NCBI RefSeq assembly: GCF_014645815.1
Contig: NZ_BMML01000010.1
Coordinates: 124,001 to 188,000 of the forward strand
DNA: 64,000 bases
Reading direction: 5' to 3'
From: Streptomyces fuscichromogenes
GTDB lineage: Bacteria; Actinomycetota; Actinomycetes; Streptomycetales; Streptomycetaceae
Shown piece by piece: positions 27,215-37,186 of the stretch. Within the stretch, counting starts at the first letter, position 1. The number at the start of each line of letters is the position of its first letter. The notes beneath the pieces are model-generated. The model ran no database searches. It worked only from the letters and a program-made list of their open reading frames with translations, and had not been told where the DNA came from. The position numbers and the translations under genes were made by a program.

Positions 27215-27355
27215 CGAGTGCGCGTATCCGTAGCGTGCGCACACTGTCGCGGAGCGTGTCGGGACGGTTGACTTAATCGCCTCGCAAGAGGCCGGCCGGG
27301 CCGCCGGCTCCCCCCTCGTACAGTGCGGTGGCCTGGCCGTTGGCTTGGCCGACGA

Positions 27356-28495
27356 TCAAAGAAGGGGCCACTCAAGGCAGTTCGTCGACTGCGGCTGGGC
27401 GGGGGTTGCTCGCGCAGTTCCCCGCGCCCCCAAGGGGGCGCGCTGGTGCCGGCGTTCGTTGTGGAGGACCAGGAGGGCGATGTCGTCGGTCGGGCGGCCG
27501 TTCGCGTGGTGGAGCAGGGCGGTGAAGACGGTCCTCAGGATGGCCTGGGGGGAGACCGGCCGGTCTCGTACGGACTTCTCCAGTGCCTCCCGCAGCGGGA
27601 AGAAGCGTCCCCTCGCGTCTCTGGCGTCCTCCGCGCCGTCCGTGTAGAGGACCAGGGACTCATCGGGGTGCAGGTGGCCGCAGTCGGTGGCGGCCAGGTC
27701 CGACGGCAGCGGGAACGGGCCGAGGGGCGGCAGCGGATCGGCCGTCGACAGTGGCTCCACCCGCGCACCGCTGAGCACATACGGCCAGGGATGTCCGCAG
27801 TTGATCACCCGGAGCTCGCCGTCCCCCGCGATCTCCAGGAGCAGCAGCGTGACGAACTCCTCGGCGACCGGGCTGTCCGGGTCCTGGGCCCCGACGGCGG
27901 GGTGTTCGGCCCTGGCTCGTTCTCGCAGGTGTCGGGCGAGGGCGCGGTCCAAGCGGCCCAGGACGCGGCCCAGTTCGGGTTCGTCGTGGGCGGCCTCGCG
28001 GAAGCTGCCGAGGACCGCGGCGACGGTACCGATCGCCGACAGCCCGTGCCCGCGTACGTCGCCCATCACCACCCGTACGCCGTACTCGGTGGCGACGGCC
28101 TCGTAGAGATCGCCGCCGATGCTCGCGCCCCGGTCGGCGGAGAGCTGGGCCGCGGCCAGGCTCAGTCCGGCGAGCCGGGGCGGCGGCGGCCGCAGCAGCA
28201 CGCTCTGCGCGGCACCGGCGACCATACGGGCCTGCCGCAACTCCCGGAGCAGGGCCCGGCGGACATGGAGTATCAGCCCGGTGCCGACCGCGAAGAACAC
28301 GGCGCTGGTGACGATCCGCGCACCGAGCCCGTGCTGCTCGGCCAGCGGGCAGCCGAATCTGTAGCCGACCGCGACGGCGCCCCACACCGTGGGCAACCCC
28401 AGGTCGAGGGCGCGACGGGTGGGCCGTGGGTTCGTCCGGGGCCGCCTGCCGCGGGGAACCCCAGCCTTGATGCGGATCATGCCGATGGCCCCCAT
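27356..28495 (-). CDS. SpoIIE-type PP2C serine/threonine phosphatase, membrane associated
   Basis: 379 residues from ATG 28495 (ATG 28480 is possible). Two membrane helices occupy roughly residues 30-75 (LGLPTVWGAVAVGYRF, VTSAVFFAVGTGLILHV). The phosphatase domain then shows IGGDLYEAV and VVMGDVRGHGLSAIG with metal-binding Asp residues, ending GRPTDDIALLVLH. Such proteins dephosphorylate anti-sigma-factor antagonists. The frame runs through an inverted copy of the intergenic repeat, so the C-terminus is RAPLGARGTARATPAQPQ and a few more residues. The family normally ends soon after LLVLH, so the last ~28 residues are probably repeat-derived. No partner anti-sigma gene is adjacent. Confidence 0.85.
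   Translation of the reverse strand: MGAIGMIRIKAGVPRGRRPRTNPRPTRRALDLGLPTVWGAVAVGYRFGCPLAEQHGLGARIVTSAVFFAVGTGLILHVRRALLRELRQARMVAGAAQSVLLRPPPPRLAGLSLAAAQLSADRGASIGGDLYEAVATEYGVRVVMGDVRGHGLSAIGTVAAVLGSFREAAHDEPELGRVLGRLDRALARHLRERARAEHPAVGAQDPDSPVAEEFVTLLLLEIAGDGELRVINCGHPWPYVLSGARVEPLSTADPLPPLGPFPLPSDLAATDCGHLHPDESLVLYTDGAEDARDARGRFFPLREALEKSVRDRPVSPQAILRTVFTALLHHANGRPTDDIALLVLHNERRHQRAPLGARGTARATPAQPQSTNCLEWPLL
27406..27442 (-). repeat. Palindromic repeat, copy inside the phosphatase 3' end
   Basis: On the minus strand GCGCCCCC-TTGG-GGGCGC is followed by GGGGAACTGCGCGAGCAACC. Read in the phosphatase frame it encodes APLGARGTARA, the same frame and nearly the same peptide as in the DUF6314-like gene. 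Confidence 0.8.
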
Positions 28496-28627
28496 ATAGG
28501 CCCTGCCAGAACAGACGGACCGACCCCGAGAGGCCGGTCCGATTCTGTCGACGGCATGCCCCGAAAGGACCATGTCCAGGTTGGATCTCACCCAAATGAG
28601 TGATCCATCCCAAGACACCGCACTCAA

Positions 28628-28664
28628 GCGCCCCGAAAGGGGCGCGGGGAACTGCGCGACCAGC
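28628..28664 (+). repeat. Palindromic repeat, copy between pheT and the phosphatase gene
   Basis: GCGCCCC-GAAA-GGGGCGC followed by GGGGAACTGCGCGACCAGC. It lies 45 bases beyond the pheT stop and about 130 bases upstream of the phosphatase start, in a 214-base gap. It probably ends or stabilises the pheST transcript; no promoter could be placed with confidence in the remainder. Confidence 0.8.
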
Positions 28665-28709
28665 CACACACAACCCGCAGCCGGCCGACGACAGTTCCCC
28701 CGACGGCGC

Positions 28710-31223
28710 CTAGCCCCGCAGCACCGCTCCCGTACGCTCCCCGGCAAGGGCGACGGCCGCGTCCCGCGCGGCCGACGCCTCCTCGACGGTCAACGTCCGG
28801 TCCCCCGCCCGGAACCGCAACGCGTACGCCAGCGACTTCTTGCCCTCGCCGAGCTGCGCGGCGTTCTCGTACACGTCGAACAGCCGGATGGCCTCCAGGA
28901 GTTCACCGGCGCCTTCGCGCAGCGCGGCCTCGACCTCCGCCGCCGGCACCGGCCCGTCCACCACGAGGGCGACATCCTGCGTGGCCACCGGGAACGTGGA
29001 GATGCTCGGCGCCTGCGGGGTGCCGTCGCCGACCCGCTCCAGCGCGTCCAGGTTCAGCTCCATCGCGCTGGTGCGGGCCGGCAGCCCCAGCGCCTTGAGC
29101 ACCCGCGGGTGCAGCTCACCGGCGTGGCCCACGACCTGCTCGGCACCGTCGGCGACGACCACCAGTTCGGCGCACCGGCCGGGGTGCCACGGCCCGTACT
29201 GGCCGGACCGGACGGTCAGCTCGGCCCCGGCCTCACGCGCGACCGCACGCGCCGCCTCGACCGCGTCGGCCCAGTCGGCCGGACGGCCCTTGCCCCACCA
29301 GCCGGCCTGCTCGCGGGCGCCCGCGAGGACGACGGCGACATGGCGCGGCTGCTCGGGCAGCACGGCGTTCAGCGCGGCGAGCTCCGCTTCGGTCGGGCGG
29401 CGGTCGACCGGGAGGTGACCGGCGACGCCCCGCTCGGCGCGCGGCAGGAAGACCAGGCCGGTCTCGAAGAGCGCCAGGTCGTGCGCGCCCCGCCCGTCGT
29501 TGCGCCGCAGCGCGCCGAGCAGGCCCGGCAGCAGCGAGGTGCGCAGCGCCGGCTCCTCGTCGTTGAGCGGGTTGGTCAGCCTGACGACCCGGCGGGCCGG
29601 GTCGTCGGCGGCCAGCCCCAGCTGGTCGAAGACGCCTTCGCCGATGAACGGGTAGTTCGGCGCCTCGACGTAGCCGGCCCCGGCGAGCGCACGGCCGACC
29701 CTGCGGTGCAGGCGCTGCCGGTGGGTGAGGCCACGGCCGGACGGCGGCTTGGGCAGCGTGGAGGGCAGGTTCTCGTAGCCCTCCAGCCGGATGACCTCTT
29801 CGGCCAGGTCGTTCTGCTCCAGCAGGTCGGGCCGCCAGGACGGGACGGTGACGAGCAGTTCGTCCTGCCCGTAGACGTCGCAGCCGACCTCCTGGAGGCG
29901 GCGGACGACGGTCTCCCGGCCGTACGCGACACCCGCGACCTTGTCGGGGTGGTCCGCCGCGACCGTGATGGTGTGCGGCGCGGACGGCGCGATGACCTCG
30001 GTGACCCCGGCCTCGGCGGTGCCGCCGGCGAGCAGCACCAGCAGGTCGACCGTGCGCTGCGCGGCGGCGGCCGCGGCCTGCGGGTCGACCCCGCGCTCGA
30101 AGCGACGGGAGGCCTCGGAGGACAGCTTGTGCCGGCGGGCGGTGCGCGCGATCGCGACCGCGTCGAAGTGGGCCGCCTCGATCACCACGTCGGAGGTGGC
30201 GTTCTCGGTGTCCTCGTGGTCGGCGATCTCGGTATCGGCGCCGCCCATGACGCCCGCGAGGCCGATCGGGCCGCGGTCGTCGGTGATCACCAGGTCCTCG
30301 GCGTGCAGCTTCCGCTCGACACCGTCGAGGGTGACGATCTTCTCGCCCTCGGCCGCGCGGCGGACGCCGATGGTGCCCTGGACCAGGGAGCGGTCGTAGG
30401 CGTGCAGCGGCTGGCCGAGCTCCATCATCACGTAGTTGGTGACGTCGACGGCGAGCGAGATCGGGCGCATGCCGACCTTCTGCAGGCGGCGCTGCAGCCA
30501 GATCGGGGAGCGGGCCTCGGGGCTCAGGCCGATGACGGTGCGCGCGGTGAAACGGTCGCAGCCGAGCGGGTCGGAGACCTGGACCGGGTACCCGAAGGCG
30601 TTCGGTCCGGGCACGTCGAGAAGGGCCGGGTCGCGCAGCGGCAGGCCGTAGGCGATGGCGGTCTCGCGGGCCACCCCGCGGATGGACAGGCAGTCGCCGC
30701 GGTTGGCGGTGACGGCGATGTCCAGGACCTCGTCGACCAGCTCCAGGAGCTCGACGGCGTCCTTGCCGACCTCGGTCTCCGGCGGCAGCACGATGATGCC
30801 GTGGGTGCCGTCGGAGCCCATGCCCAGCTCGTCGCTGGAGCAGATCATGCCGTGCGAGGTCCTGCCGTACGTCTTGCGGGCGGCGATGGCGAACCCGCCG
30901 GGCAGCACCGCGCCCGGGAGCACGACGACGACCTTGTCGCCGACGGCGAAGTTGCGCGCGCCGCAGACGATCTCCTGGGGCTCGCCCGTGCCGTTGGCGG
31001 TGCCGACATCGACGGTGCAGAAGCGGATCGGCTTCTTGAAGCCCTCCAGCTCCTCGATGGTCAGGACCTTGCCGACGACCAGGGGGCCCTTGAGGCCGTC
31101 GCCGAGCTGCTCGACGGTCTCGACCTCCAGACCGGCCGAGATCAGCTTGGCCTGCACATCGCGGCCGGTCTCGGTGGCCGGCAGGTCGACGTACTCCCGC
31201 AGCCAGGAAAGCGGGACCCGCAT
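28710..31223 (-). CDS. pheT: Phenylalanine-tRNA ligase beta subunit
   Basis: 837 residues, full length. It starts MRVPLSWLREYVDLP, carries the EMAP/tRNA-binding domain (KVLTIEELEGFKKPIRFCTV), the B5 domain and the anticodon-binding ferredoxin-like C-terminus (ISTFPVATQDVALVVD). With PheS it forms the alpha2beta2 enzyme that charges tRNA-Phe, and it contributes editing. Its ATG shares one base with the pheS stop (TGATG). Confidence 0.98.
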   Translation of the reverse strand: MRVPLSWLREYVDLPATETGRDVQAKLISAGLEVETVEQLGDGLKGPLVVGKVLTIEELEGFKKPIRFCTVDVGTANGTGEPQEIVCGARNFAVGDKVVVVLPGAVLPGGFAIAARKTYGRTSHGMICSSDELGMGSDGTHGIIVLPPETEVGKDAVELLELVDEVLDIAVTANRGDCLSIRGVARETAIAYGLPLRDPALLDVPGPNAFGYPVQVSDPLGCDRFTARTVIGLSPEARSPIWLQRRLQKVGMRPISLAVDVTNYVMMELGQPLHAYDRSLVQGTIGVRRAAEGEKIVTLDGVERKLHAEDLVITDDRGPIGLAGVMGGADTEIADHEDTENATSDVVIEAAHFDAVAIARTARRHKLSSEASRRFERGVDPQAAAAAAQRTVDLLVLLAGGTAEAGVTEVIAPSAPHTITVAADHPDKVAGVAYGRETVVRRLQEVGCDVYGQDELLVTVPSWRPDLLEQNDLAEEVIRLEGYENLPSTLPKPPSGRGLTHRQRLHRRVGRALAGAGYVEAPNYPFIGEGVFDQLGLAADDPARRVVRLTNPLNDEEPALRTSLLPGLLGALRRNDGRGAHDLALFETGLVFLPRAERGVAGHLPVDRRPTEAELAALNAVLPEQPRHVAVVLAGAREQAGWWGKGRPADWADAVEAARAVAREAGAELTVRSGQYGPWHPGRCAELVVVADGAEQVVGHAGELHPRVLKALGLPARTSAMELNLDALERVGDGTPQAPSISTFPVATQDVALVVDGPVPAAEVEAALREGAGELLEAIRLFDVYENAAQLGEGKKSLAYALRFRAGDRTLTVEEASAARDAAVALAGERTGAVLRG

Positions 31224-32344
31224 CAGATCTCCATCCCGAACGGCCGGGTGAACCGGACGTCACCCTCGACCATGTCTCGCATGTCCTCGACGTTGTGGCG
31301 GAACATCAGCATCCGCTCGATACCGAACCCGAAGGCGAAGCCGCTGTACTTCTCCGGGTCGACGCCGCAGGCGGTGAGCACCCGCGGGTTGACCATGCCG
31401 CAGCCGCCCAGCTCGATCCAGCCCTCGGAGGAGCAGGTACGGCAGGGGCGGTCGGGGTTGCCGACGGACTCGCCCTTGCAGACGTAGCAGAGCATGTCCA
31501 TCTCGGCGGACGGCTCGGTGAAGGGGAAGAAGTTCGGCCGCAGCCGGGTCTTCATGCCCTCGCCGAACAGCGACTGGACCATGTGGTCCAGGGTGCCCTT
31601 GAGGTCGGACATGGTCAGGCCCTGGTCCACGGCGAGCAGCTCGACCTGGTGGAAGACCGGGGTGTGGGTGGCGTCCAGCTCGTCGGTGCGGTACACGCGG
31701 CCGGGGCAGATCACGTACACCGGCAGCTCGCGGTCGAGCAGCGAGCGGATCTGGACCGGCGAGGTGTGGGTGCGCAGCACGACACCGGACTCGGTGCCGC
31801 CCTCGGGGCCCCGCACGAAGAAGGTGTCCGCCTCGCCGCGGGCCGGGTGGTCCGGGCCGATGTTGAGGGCGTCGAAGTTGAACCACTCGGCCTCGACCTG
31901 CGGACCCTCGGCGACCTCGTAGCCCATGGCCACGAAGATGTCCTCGATGCGGTCGGACAGGGTGGTCAGCGGGTGGCGGGCGCCGGCCGGGACCCGGTCG
32001 TGGGGCAGTGTGACGTCCACCGCCTCCTCGACCAGCACCCGGGCGTCGCGCTCGGCCTCCAGCTCCTCCTGGCGGCCGGCGAGGGCCTTGTTCACCGCGC
32101 CCCGGGCCTGGCCGACCAGCTTGCCGGCGGCCGCCTTGGCGTGCGGGGGCAGGGCGCCGATCTCGCGGTTGGCGAGGGCCAGCGGGGAGGTGCCGCCGGT
32201 GTGGGCGACCTTGGCCTCCTGGAGCGCGTCGAGGGAGTCCGCGGCGCCGAAGGCGGCGAGCGCCTCGTCCCGCATGCGCTCGATCTCTTCCGGTTTCAAG
32301 GCCTCGACCTCTACAGGGTCGTACGACTTATTCGGTGCCGACAT
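31223..32344 (-). CDS. pheS: Phenylalanine-tRNA ligase alpha subunit
   Basis: 373 residues from ATG 32344 (MSAPNKSYDPVEVEALKPEE). The class II catalytic core is visible as HPLTTLSDRIEDIFVAMGY, VLRTHTSPVQIRSLL and the C-terminal GFAFGFGIERMLMFRHNVED. The open frame extends 27 codons further upstream, but GGGAAG before ATG 32344 and family length support this start. On the minus strand TAGACT at 32437-32432 could be the promoter -10 box. No T-box or leader peptide was recognised. Confidence 0.97.
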   Translation of the reverse strand: MSAPNKSYDPVEVEALKPEEIERMRDEALAAFGAADSLDALQEAKVAHTGGTSPLALANREIGALPPHAKAAAGKLVGQARGAVNKALAGRQEELEAERDARVLVEEAVDVTLPHDRVPAGARHPLTTLSDRIEDIFVAMGYEVAEGPQVEAEWFNFDALNIGPDHPARGEADTFFVRGPEGGTESGVVLRTHTSPVQIRSLLDRELPVYVICPGRVYRTDELDATHTPVFHQVELLAVDQGLTMSDLKGTLDHMVQSLFGEGMKTRLRPNFFPFTEPSAEMDMLCYVCKGESVGNPDRPCRTCSSEGWIELGGCGMVNPRVLTACGVDPEKYSGFAFGFGIERMLMFRHNVEDMRDMVEGDVRFTRPFGMEI

Positions 32345-32431
32345 CTCTTCCCGTGCTTCCGGTTGGCTGGCGGATGGTCCCCGTGACCGTTGTGGCGGGC
32401 CGTGTGAAGGACACAAAAGTGCCAAAGGCCG

Positions 32432-32437
32432 AGTCTA
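32432..32437 (-). promoter_or_regulatory. Possible -10 box of the pheST promoter
   Basis: TAGACT on the minus strand lies 88 bases before the pheS start. No convincing -35 element is visible, so this is tentative. Confidence 0.3.
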
Positions 32438-32471
32438 ACGGGGTGGAGGTGTACGAGGAGCCCGCGGGCCG

Positions 32472-33617
32472 TCAGGCGAGATACGCCGGCGTGCTCACGG
32501 GCAACGTAAATCGGAACTCGGCGCCGCCGCCCGGGGCGCGTCCGACGGTGATGGTGCCGCCGTGGGCCTCGACGATGCCCTTGACGATGTAGAGCCCGAG
32601 GCCGGTGCCGCCGCGCTTGCTGCCCCGCCAGAAGCGGGTGAAGACGCGGTTCATGGACTCCTCCGGGATGCCGGGCCCTTCGTCGCTCACCGTGACCGAC
32701 GTGGCTGCGTTCTCCTGGCCTTCCCCTTCGCGCGGGGACGCCGTGGCCGTGATGTCGATGGTGACGGTTCCCTCGCCGTGCCGCACGGCATTTTCGATGA
32801 GGTTGCTGAGCACCTGGTCGACCTTGTCGGGGTCGGCCCAGAGCGCGGGCAGCGGCTGCTCGACACGGAGCAGGAAGCGGTCGGCGGGCTGCCCGGCCGC
32901 GACGTACGCCTGGATGTGCCGTCCGACGGCCGCGCCTATGTCCACCGGCTGCCGGCGCACCTCAAGGCGCCCGCTGTCGATCCGCGAGATGTCCAGCAGC
33001 TCGGCGATGAGCCGGGTGACCCGGTCGGCGTCCGCGTCGACCGTCTCCAGCATCAGCCGCTTCTGGTCGTCGGTGAACCGTTCCCACTTGGCGAGCAGGG
33101 TGGCCGTGAACCCCTTGACGGAGGTCAGCGGCGAGCGCAGCTCGTGGGCGACGGTGGCGATCAGTTCGGCGTGACTGCGTTCGGTACGGCGCCGGGCCTC
33201 GGTGTCCCGCAGCGACACGACGACCCGGTGGACCGGCCCGGTCGGCTCGGCCCGCACGTACCTGGCCGTCACCAGCACCTCCCGGCCGCCGGGCAGCAGG
33301 AGGTTCCGCTCGGGCTGGCCGACCCGGATGGCGAGGCCGCCGTAGGGGTCGGTGAGCTGCCACCAGCGCCGGCCTTCCAGGTCCTCTAAGGGCAGGGCCT
33401 TCTCCAGGCGCTGTCCGAGGGCGTCGTCGGCGGCGGTGGCGGTGATGCGGGCGGCGGCGGCGTTGAAGCAGACGACGAGACCGTGTTCGTCGGCGACCAC
33501 CAGGCCGTCGGGCAGTTCGTCGGGGTCGACGCCGAGCCCGGTGAGGTCGCCGTGCCGGGGCGCGGGCACACGGCCGGTGCCGCGGCCCCCCGGCGCGTTG
33601 CTGGTGCCGACACTCAT
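32472..33617 (-). CDS. Sensor histidine kinase, soluble, PAS-type
   Basis: 381 residues without membrane helices. A PAS-like domain (LPDGLVVADEHGLVVCFNAA) spans about residues 35-140. The dimerisation/phosphoacceptor H-box VAHELRSPLTSVKGF contains the His, and the ATPase domain has N box LIENAVRHG, DEGPGIP and GTGLGLYIVKGIVEAHGG. It should autophosphorylate and pass phosphate to a response regulator, but none is encoded nearby, so it is an orphan. It lies between pheS and the RNA methyltransferase gene, the same order I recall from S. coelicolor. Confidence 0.92.
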   Translation of the reverse strand: MSVGTSNAPGGRGTGRVPAPRHGDLTGLGVDPDELPDGLVVADEHGLVVCFNAAAARITATAADDALGQRLEKALPLEDLEGRRWWQLTDPYGGLAIRVGQPERNLLLPGGREVLVTARYVRAEPTGPVHRVVVSLRDTEARRRTERSHAELIATVAHELRSPLTSVKGFTATLLAKWERFTDDQKRLMLETVDADADRVTRLIAELLDISRIDSGRLEVRRQPVDIGAAVGRHIQAYVAAGQPADRFLLRVEQPLPALWADPDKVDQVLSNLIENAVRHGEGTVTIDITATASPREGEGQENAATSVTVSDEGPGIPEESMNRVFTRFWRGSKRGGTGLGLYIVKGIVEAHGGTITVGRAPGGGAEFRFTLPVSTPAYLA

Positions 33618-33671
33618 ACCCCGTACTCCACCTCTCAGACGGCGCAGCAGGCCCCCGAGCTGGTCACCCTA

Positions 33672-34523
<852 letters not shown>

Positions 34524-34623
34524 CTGTGGTTCACCTTCACAACGACGGTCGGACACGACGCGCGGCAGGTCCGCACCGCCGCCGCACCAGTCTCGCGCAC
34601 CCGGGGCGGGCGGCGCGGCGGGG

Positions 34624-35613
34624 TCAGGGCTCGTCGAGCAGGCGACGGGCCGTGCTGATGTCGGTGACCAGCGTGGTGATCCAGCGGCCCCGCACCGCGC
34701 CGCGCACCGCGCCGTACTTGCGGTCGCCGCCGGCGACGGCGATCCGGCGCGGGACGCTGCGGAGCTGGTCCACGGAGACGCCGATGGTCCGCTCCCCCAG
34801 GCCCGCGTCGACGTGCACGCCGTCCTCGTCGAAGAAGCGCTGGCAGATGTCTCCCACCGCGCCGAGCCGGCGCAGCCGGGTGAGCTCCTCGTCGGCGACC
34901 GCGTTGCCGCTCAGTTGCAGCAGCGGGGAGGGCTGCAGGCTGCCGATGCCGACGAGGACGGCGGTCAGCCGGTCCCAGGCCTGGCCCACTTCCAGGACGG
35001 TCGCGTCGTGCAGCAGGGAGAGCCGGGCCTGGGCCGATCCGACCAGTCCGGGGGCCCGGACGAACAGCGGTCCGGCGTCTATGAGTTCGGCGAGCCGCGC
35101 GGTGAGCCGGGTCGCCTGCACCTGGCCCTGCGGGTCGCCCATGCCGCCCATCAGCTGGACGACCTTCTCGACGCCCCGCACCCGGGCGGGCTGCATGACC
35201 TCGACGGCCGCGAGGAGGGTCTCGCTCCAGGTCGAGACGCCGATCACGTCACCCGGCCGGAAGGCCGTCTCCAGGTAGGTGGCCGCCGCCGAGCCGAGTG
35301 CGCGCAGCAGGGTGCGCGGGTGGTCCGGCAGGTCGTCGCTCTCGACGATGACCACGTCGGTGAGGTCGTAGCGGCCGGCGAGCGCGTCCTCCAGTTCGCT
35401 GTGGATGCCCGGTGGCGACACGACGATCGTCCGCACGACACCGCGTTCGGCCGCCTGGCGCAGCAGCCTGGACACACCCGCCTGGGAGAGTCCGAGGGCC
35501 TTGGCGATCTCCGCCTGCCGCAGCCCCTGCTCGTGGTACATGCGCGCCACCCGGACGATCAGCCGGAGCCTGTCCGCGGATTCGTTGCTGCTGAGGTCGG
35601 CATGCTGGAACAC
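34624..35613 (-). CDS. SorC-family sugar-responsive transcriptional regulator
   Basis: 329 residues from GTG 35613. An N-terminal helix-turn-helix (IVRVARMYHEQGLRQAEIAK, LGLSQAGVSRLL) precedes a SorC/DeoR-C sugar-phosphate-binding domain with FRPGDVIGVSTWSETLLA and VVQLMGGMGD. It is the last gene of the minus-strand arm of the sugar block, 10 bases after the kinase gene, and likely responds to a phosphorylated ketose made by that kinase. ATG 35658 is an alternative start that would overlap the kinase gene, but it has no ribosome site. Two AT-rich dyads at 39069-39084 and 39235-39246 are candidate binding sites. Confidence 0.88.
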   Translation of the reverse strand: MFQHADLSSNESADRLRLIVRVARMYHEQGLRQAEIAKALGLSQAGVSRLLRQAAERGVVRTIVVSPPGIHSELEDALAGRYDLTDVVIVESDDLPDHPRTLLRALGSAAATYLETAFRPGDVIGVSTWSETLLAAVEVMQPARVRGVEKVVQLMGGMGDPQGQVQATRLTARLAELIDAGPLFVRAPGLVGSAQARLSLLHDATVLEVGQAWDRLTAVLVGIGSLQPSPLLQLSGNAVADEELTRLRRLGAVGDICQRFFDEDGVHVDAGLGERTIGVSVDQLRSVPRRIAVAGGDRKYGAVRGAVRGRWITTLVTDISTARRLLDEP

Positions 35614-35623
35614 AGGTCGCACC

Positions 35624-37186
35624 CTACTGGGCCGGGGGCCGACGCTCGGAGTGTTCATGGTGTGCCGCGGTCCGCGGATCCCCGGCGGCGACAGCTCCGT
35701 GGGCTGCCGGATCCCCGGCGGCGCCACCACCGCGGGCCCGGGCGACCGCCTCGTGCCAGGACCGGAGGCCGCGTTCCCGTTCCTGCTCCGGCAGGCGCGG
35801 GCGGTACACCTCCTCGGCACGGGTCAGGCCGGCGAGTCCGTTCCTGGTGAACATCCCCAGTGCGCAGCCGGCCAGCCGGGCCGCGCCGAGGGCGGACAGG
35901 TCGCGGTCCCGGGGGCGGCGCACGATCCGCCCCGAGACGTCCGCCTGGAGCTGCATCAGGGCCGCGTTGTCGGTGGCTCCGCCGTCGGCGAGCAGCGCGG
36001 TGACGCGTCCGTTCGCGGTGTCGAGGCCCGCCACCACGTCCTCGATCTGGTAGGCGACGGACTCCAGGGCCGCGCGGGCCAGCTGGGGCAGGCCGGTGCC
36101 GAAGGTGAGTCCGCTGAGCAGGCCGGTGGCGTCGTTGTCCCACCAGGGAGCGGCGAGGCCGCCGAAGGCCGGGACGAGGTGCACGCCCGCGGCGTCGGGC
36201 GCGGCGAGCCCCGCCAGTTCGGCCTCGCCGACGCCGAACAGCCCGGCGAGCCAGCGCAGGGTGGCGCCGGAGGAGCGGATGTTGCCCTCCAGGGCGTAGG
36301 CGGGAATGCCGTCGTCCCAGGCGATGGTCAGGCAGAGCGGGGAGTCCTCGGCCCGGTCGGGTCCGGAGATCAGGCCCATGACCGAGGAGCCGGTGCCGTA
36401 GGTGACCTTGACGCTGCCGGGGAGGAAGACGCCGTGCCCGAACAGCGCGGCATGGGAGTCGCCGAGCACGGAGAGCACGGGGGTGCCGTCGGTGAGCGGC
36501 GGCAGGCCGCGGACGGCGGGGAAGGGTCCGGTGGACGCCGTGATCCGGGGCAGCGCTTCCCGGGGGACGTCGAAGACGTCGAGGAGCCGCTCGTCCCAGT
36601 CCCGGCGGCGGACGTCGAGCAGCTGGGTGCGGGCCGCGTTGCCCACTTCGACGAGGTGGTCCCCGCCGCCGCCCAGGCGCCACAGCAGCCAGGAGTCGAC
36701 GGTGCCGAGGCACAGCTCGCCGCGCCGGGCCCGGCTGCGGTCCGGGTCGTGGGTGTCGAGCAGCCACTGGGCCTTGAGGGCGCTGAACATCGGGTCCAGG
36801 GGGAGCCCGGTGACGGCGCGGACGTGCTCGCCGAGGCCGTCGGCGAGCAGGGTGGCGCACCGGTCGGCGGTGCGCCGGTCCTGCCAGCCGATCACCGGGC
36901 CGAGCGGGCGGCCGGTGGCACGCTCCCACAGCAGACACGACTCCCGCTGGTTGGTCAGCCCGACGCCGACGACGAGGCCCGGATCGTGTCCGGCCAGGCA
37001 TTTCGCCACGGCGGTCAGGACGCTGTCCCAGATGTCGTCGGGCGACTGCTCCGCCCAGCCCGGCCGGGGATGGCCGATGGCGAGCGGGGCGGACGCCGAG
37101 GCGACGACCGCGCCGTCGGCGCGCACCAGGAGCGCCTTGGTCGCGGAGGTGCCCTGGTCGACGGCAAGCAGCAGCGGCTGGTTCAT
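35624..37186 (-). CDS. FGGY-family sugar kinase (candidate D-apulose kinase)
   Basis: 520 residues. Typical FGGY features are LLLAVDQGTSATKALLV at the N-terminus, LTNQRESCLLWERATGRPLG with IGWQDRRT as in glycerol kinase, and GTGSSVMGLISG plus LLADGGATDNAALMQLQADV in the ATP domain. Family members phosphorylate glycerol, xylulose, ribulose, rhamnulose and other polyols or ketoses. Because it is coupled to a split transketolase (ATGA overlap with the gene upstream) and divergent from a sugar isomerase, a C5 ketose such as D-apulose is the best inference. The C-terminal ~30 residues are low-complexity. Xylulokinase or glycerol kinase-like activity remains possible. Confidence 0.85.
   Translation of the reverse strand: MNQPLLLAVDQGTSATKALLVRADGAVVASASAPLAIGHPRPGWAEQSPDDIWDSVLTAVAKCLAGHDPGLVVGVGLTNQRESCLLWERATGRPLGPVIGWQDRRTADRCATLLADGLGEHVRAVTGLPLDPMFSALKAQWLLDTHDPDRSRARRGELCLGTVDSWLLWRLGGGGDHLVEVGNAARTQLLDVRRRDWDERLLDVFDVPREALPRITASTGPFPAVRGLPPLTDGTPVLSVLGDSHAALFGHGVFLPGSVKVTYGTGSSVMGLISGPDRAEDSPLCLTIAWDDGIPAYALEGNIRSSGATLRWLAGLFGVGEAELAGLAAPDAAGVHLVPAFGGLAAPWWDNDATGLLSGLTFGTGLPQLARAALESVAYQIEDVVAGLDTANGRVTALLADGGATDNAALMQLQADVSGRIVRRPRDRDLSALGAARLAGCALGMFTRNGLAGLTRAEEVYRPRLPEQERERGLRSWHEAVARARGGGAAGDPAAHGAVAAGDPRTAAHHEHSERRPPAQ

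Noticed and set aside
28572..31487. Very long open frames antisense to pheT, argJ, GH3 and other genes (for example 971 codons here and 899 codons at 52350-55049).
   Set aside because: They mirror high-GC3 codon use of the true genes, lack recognisable domains and ribosome sites, and consist of low-complexity Gly/Arg/Val/Ala sequence.
35624..37186. Calling the kinase a rhamnulokinase because a rhamnosidase is nearby.
   Set aside because: There is no rhamnulose-1-phosphate aldolase or rhamnose mutarotase in the block, and a transketolase would have no role in that pathway.
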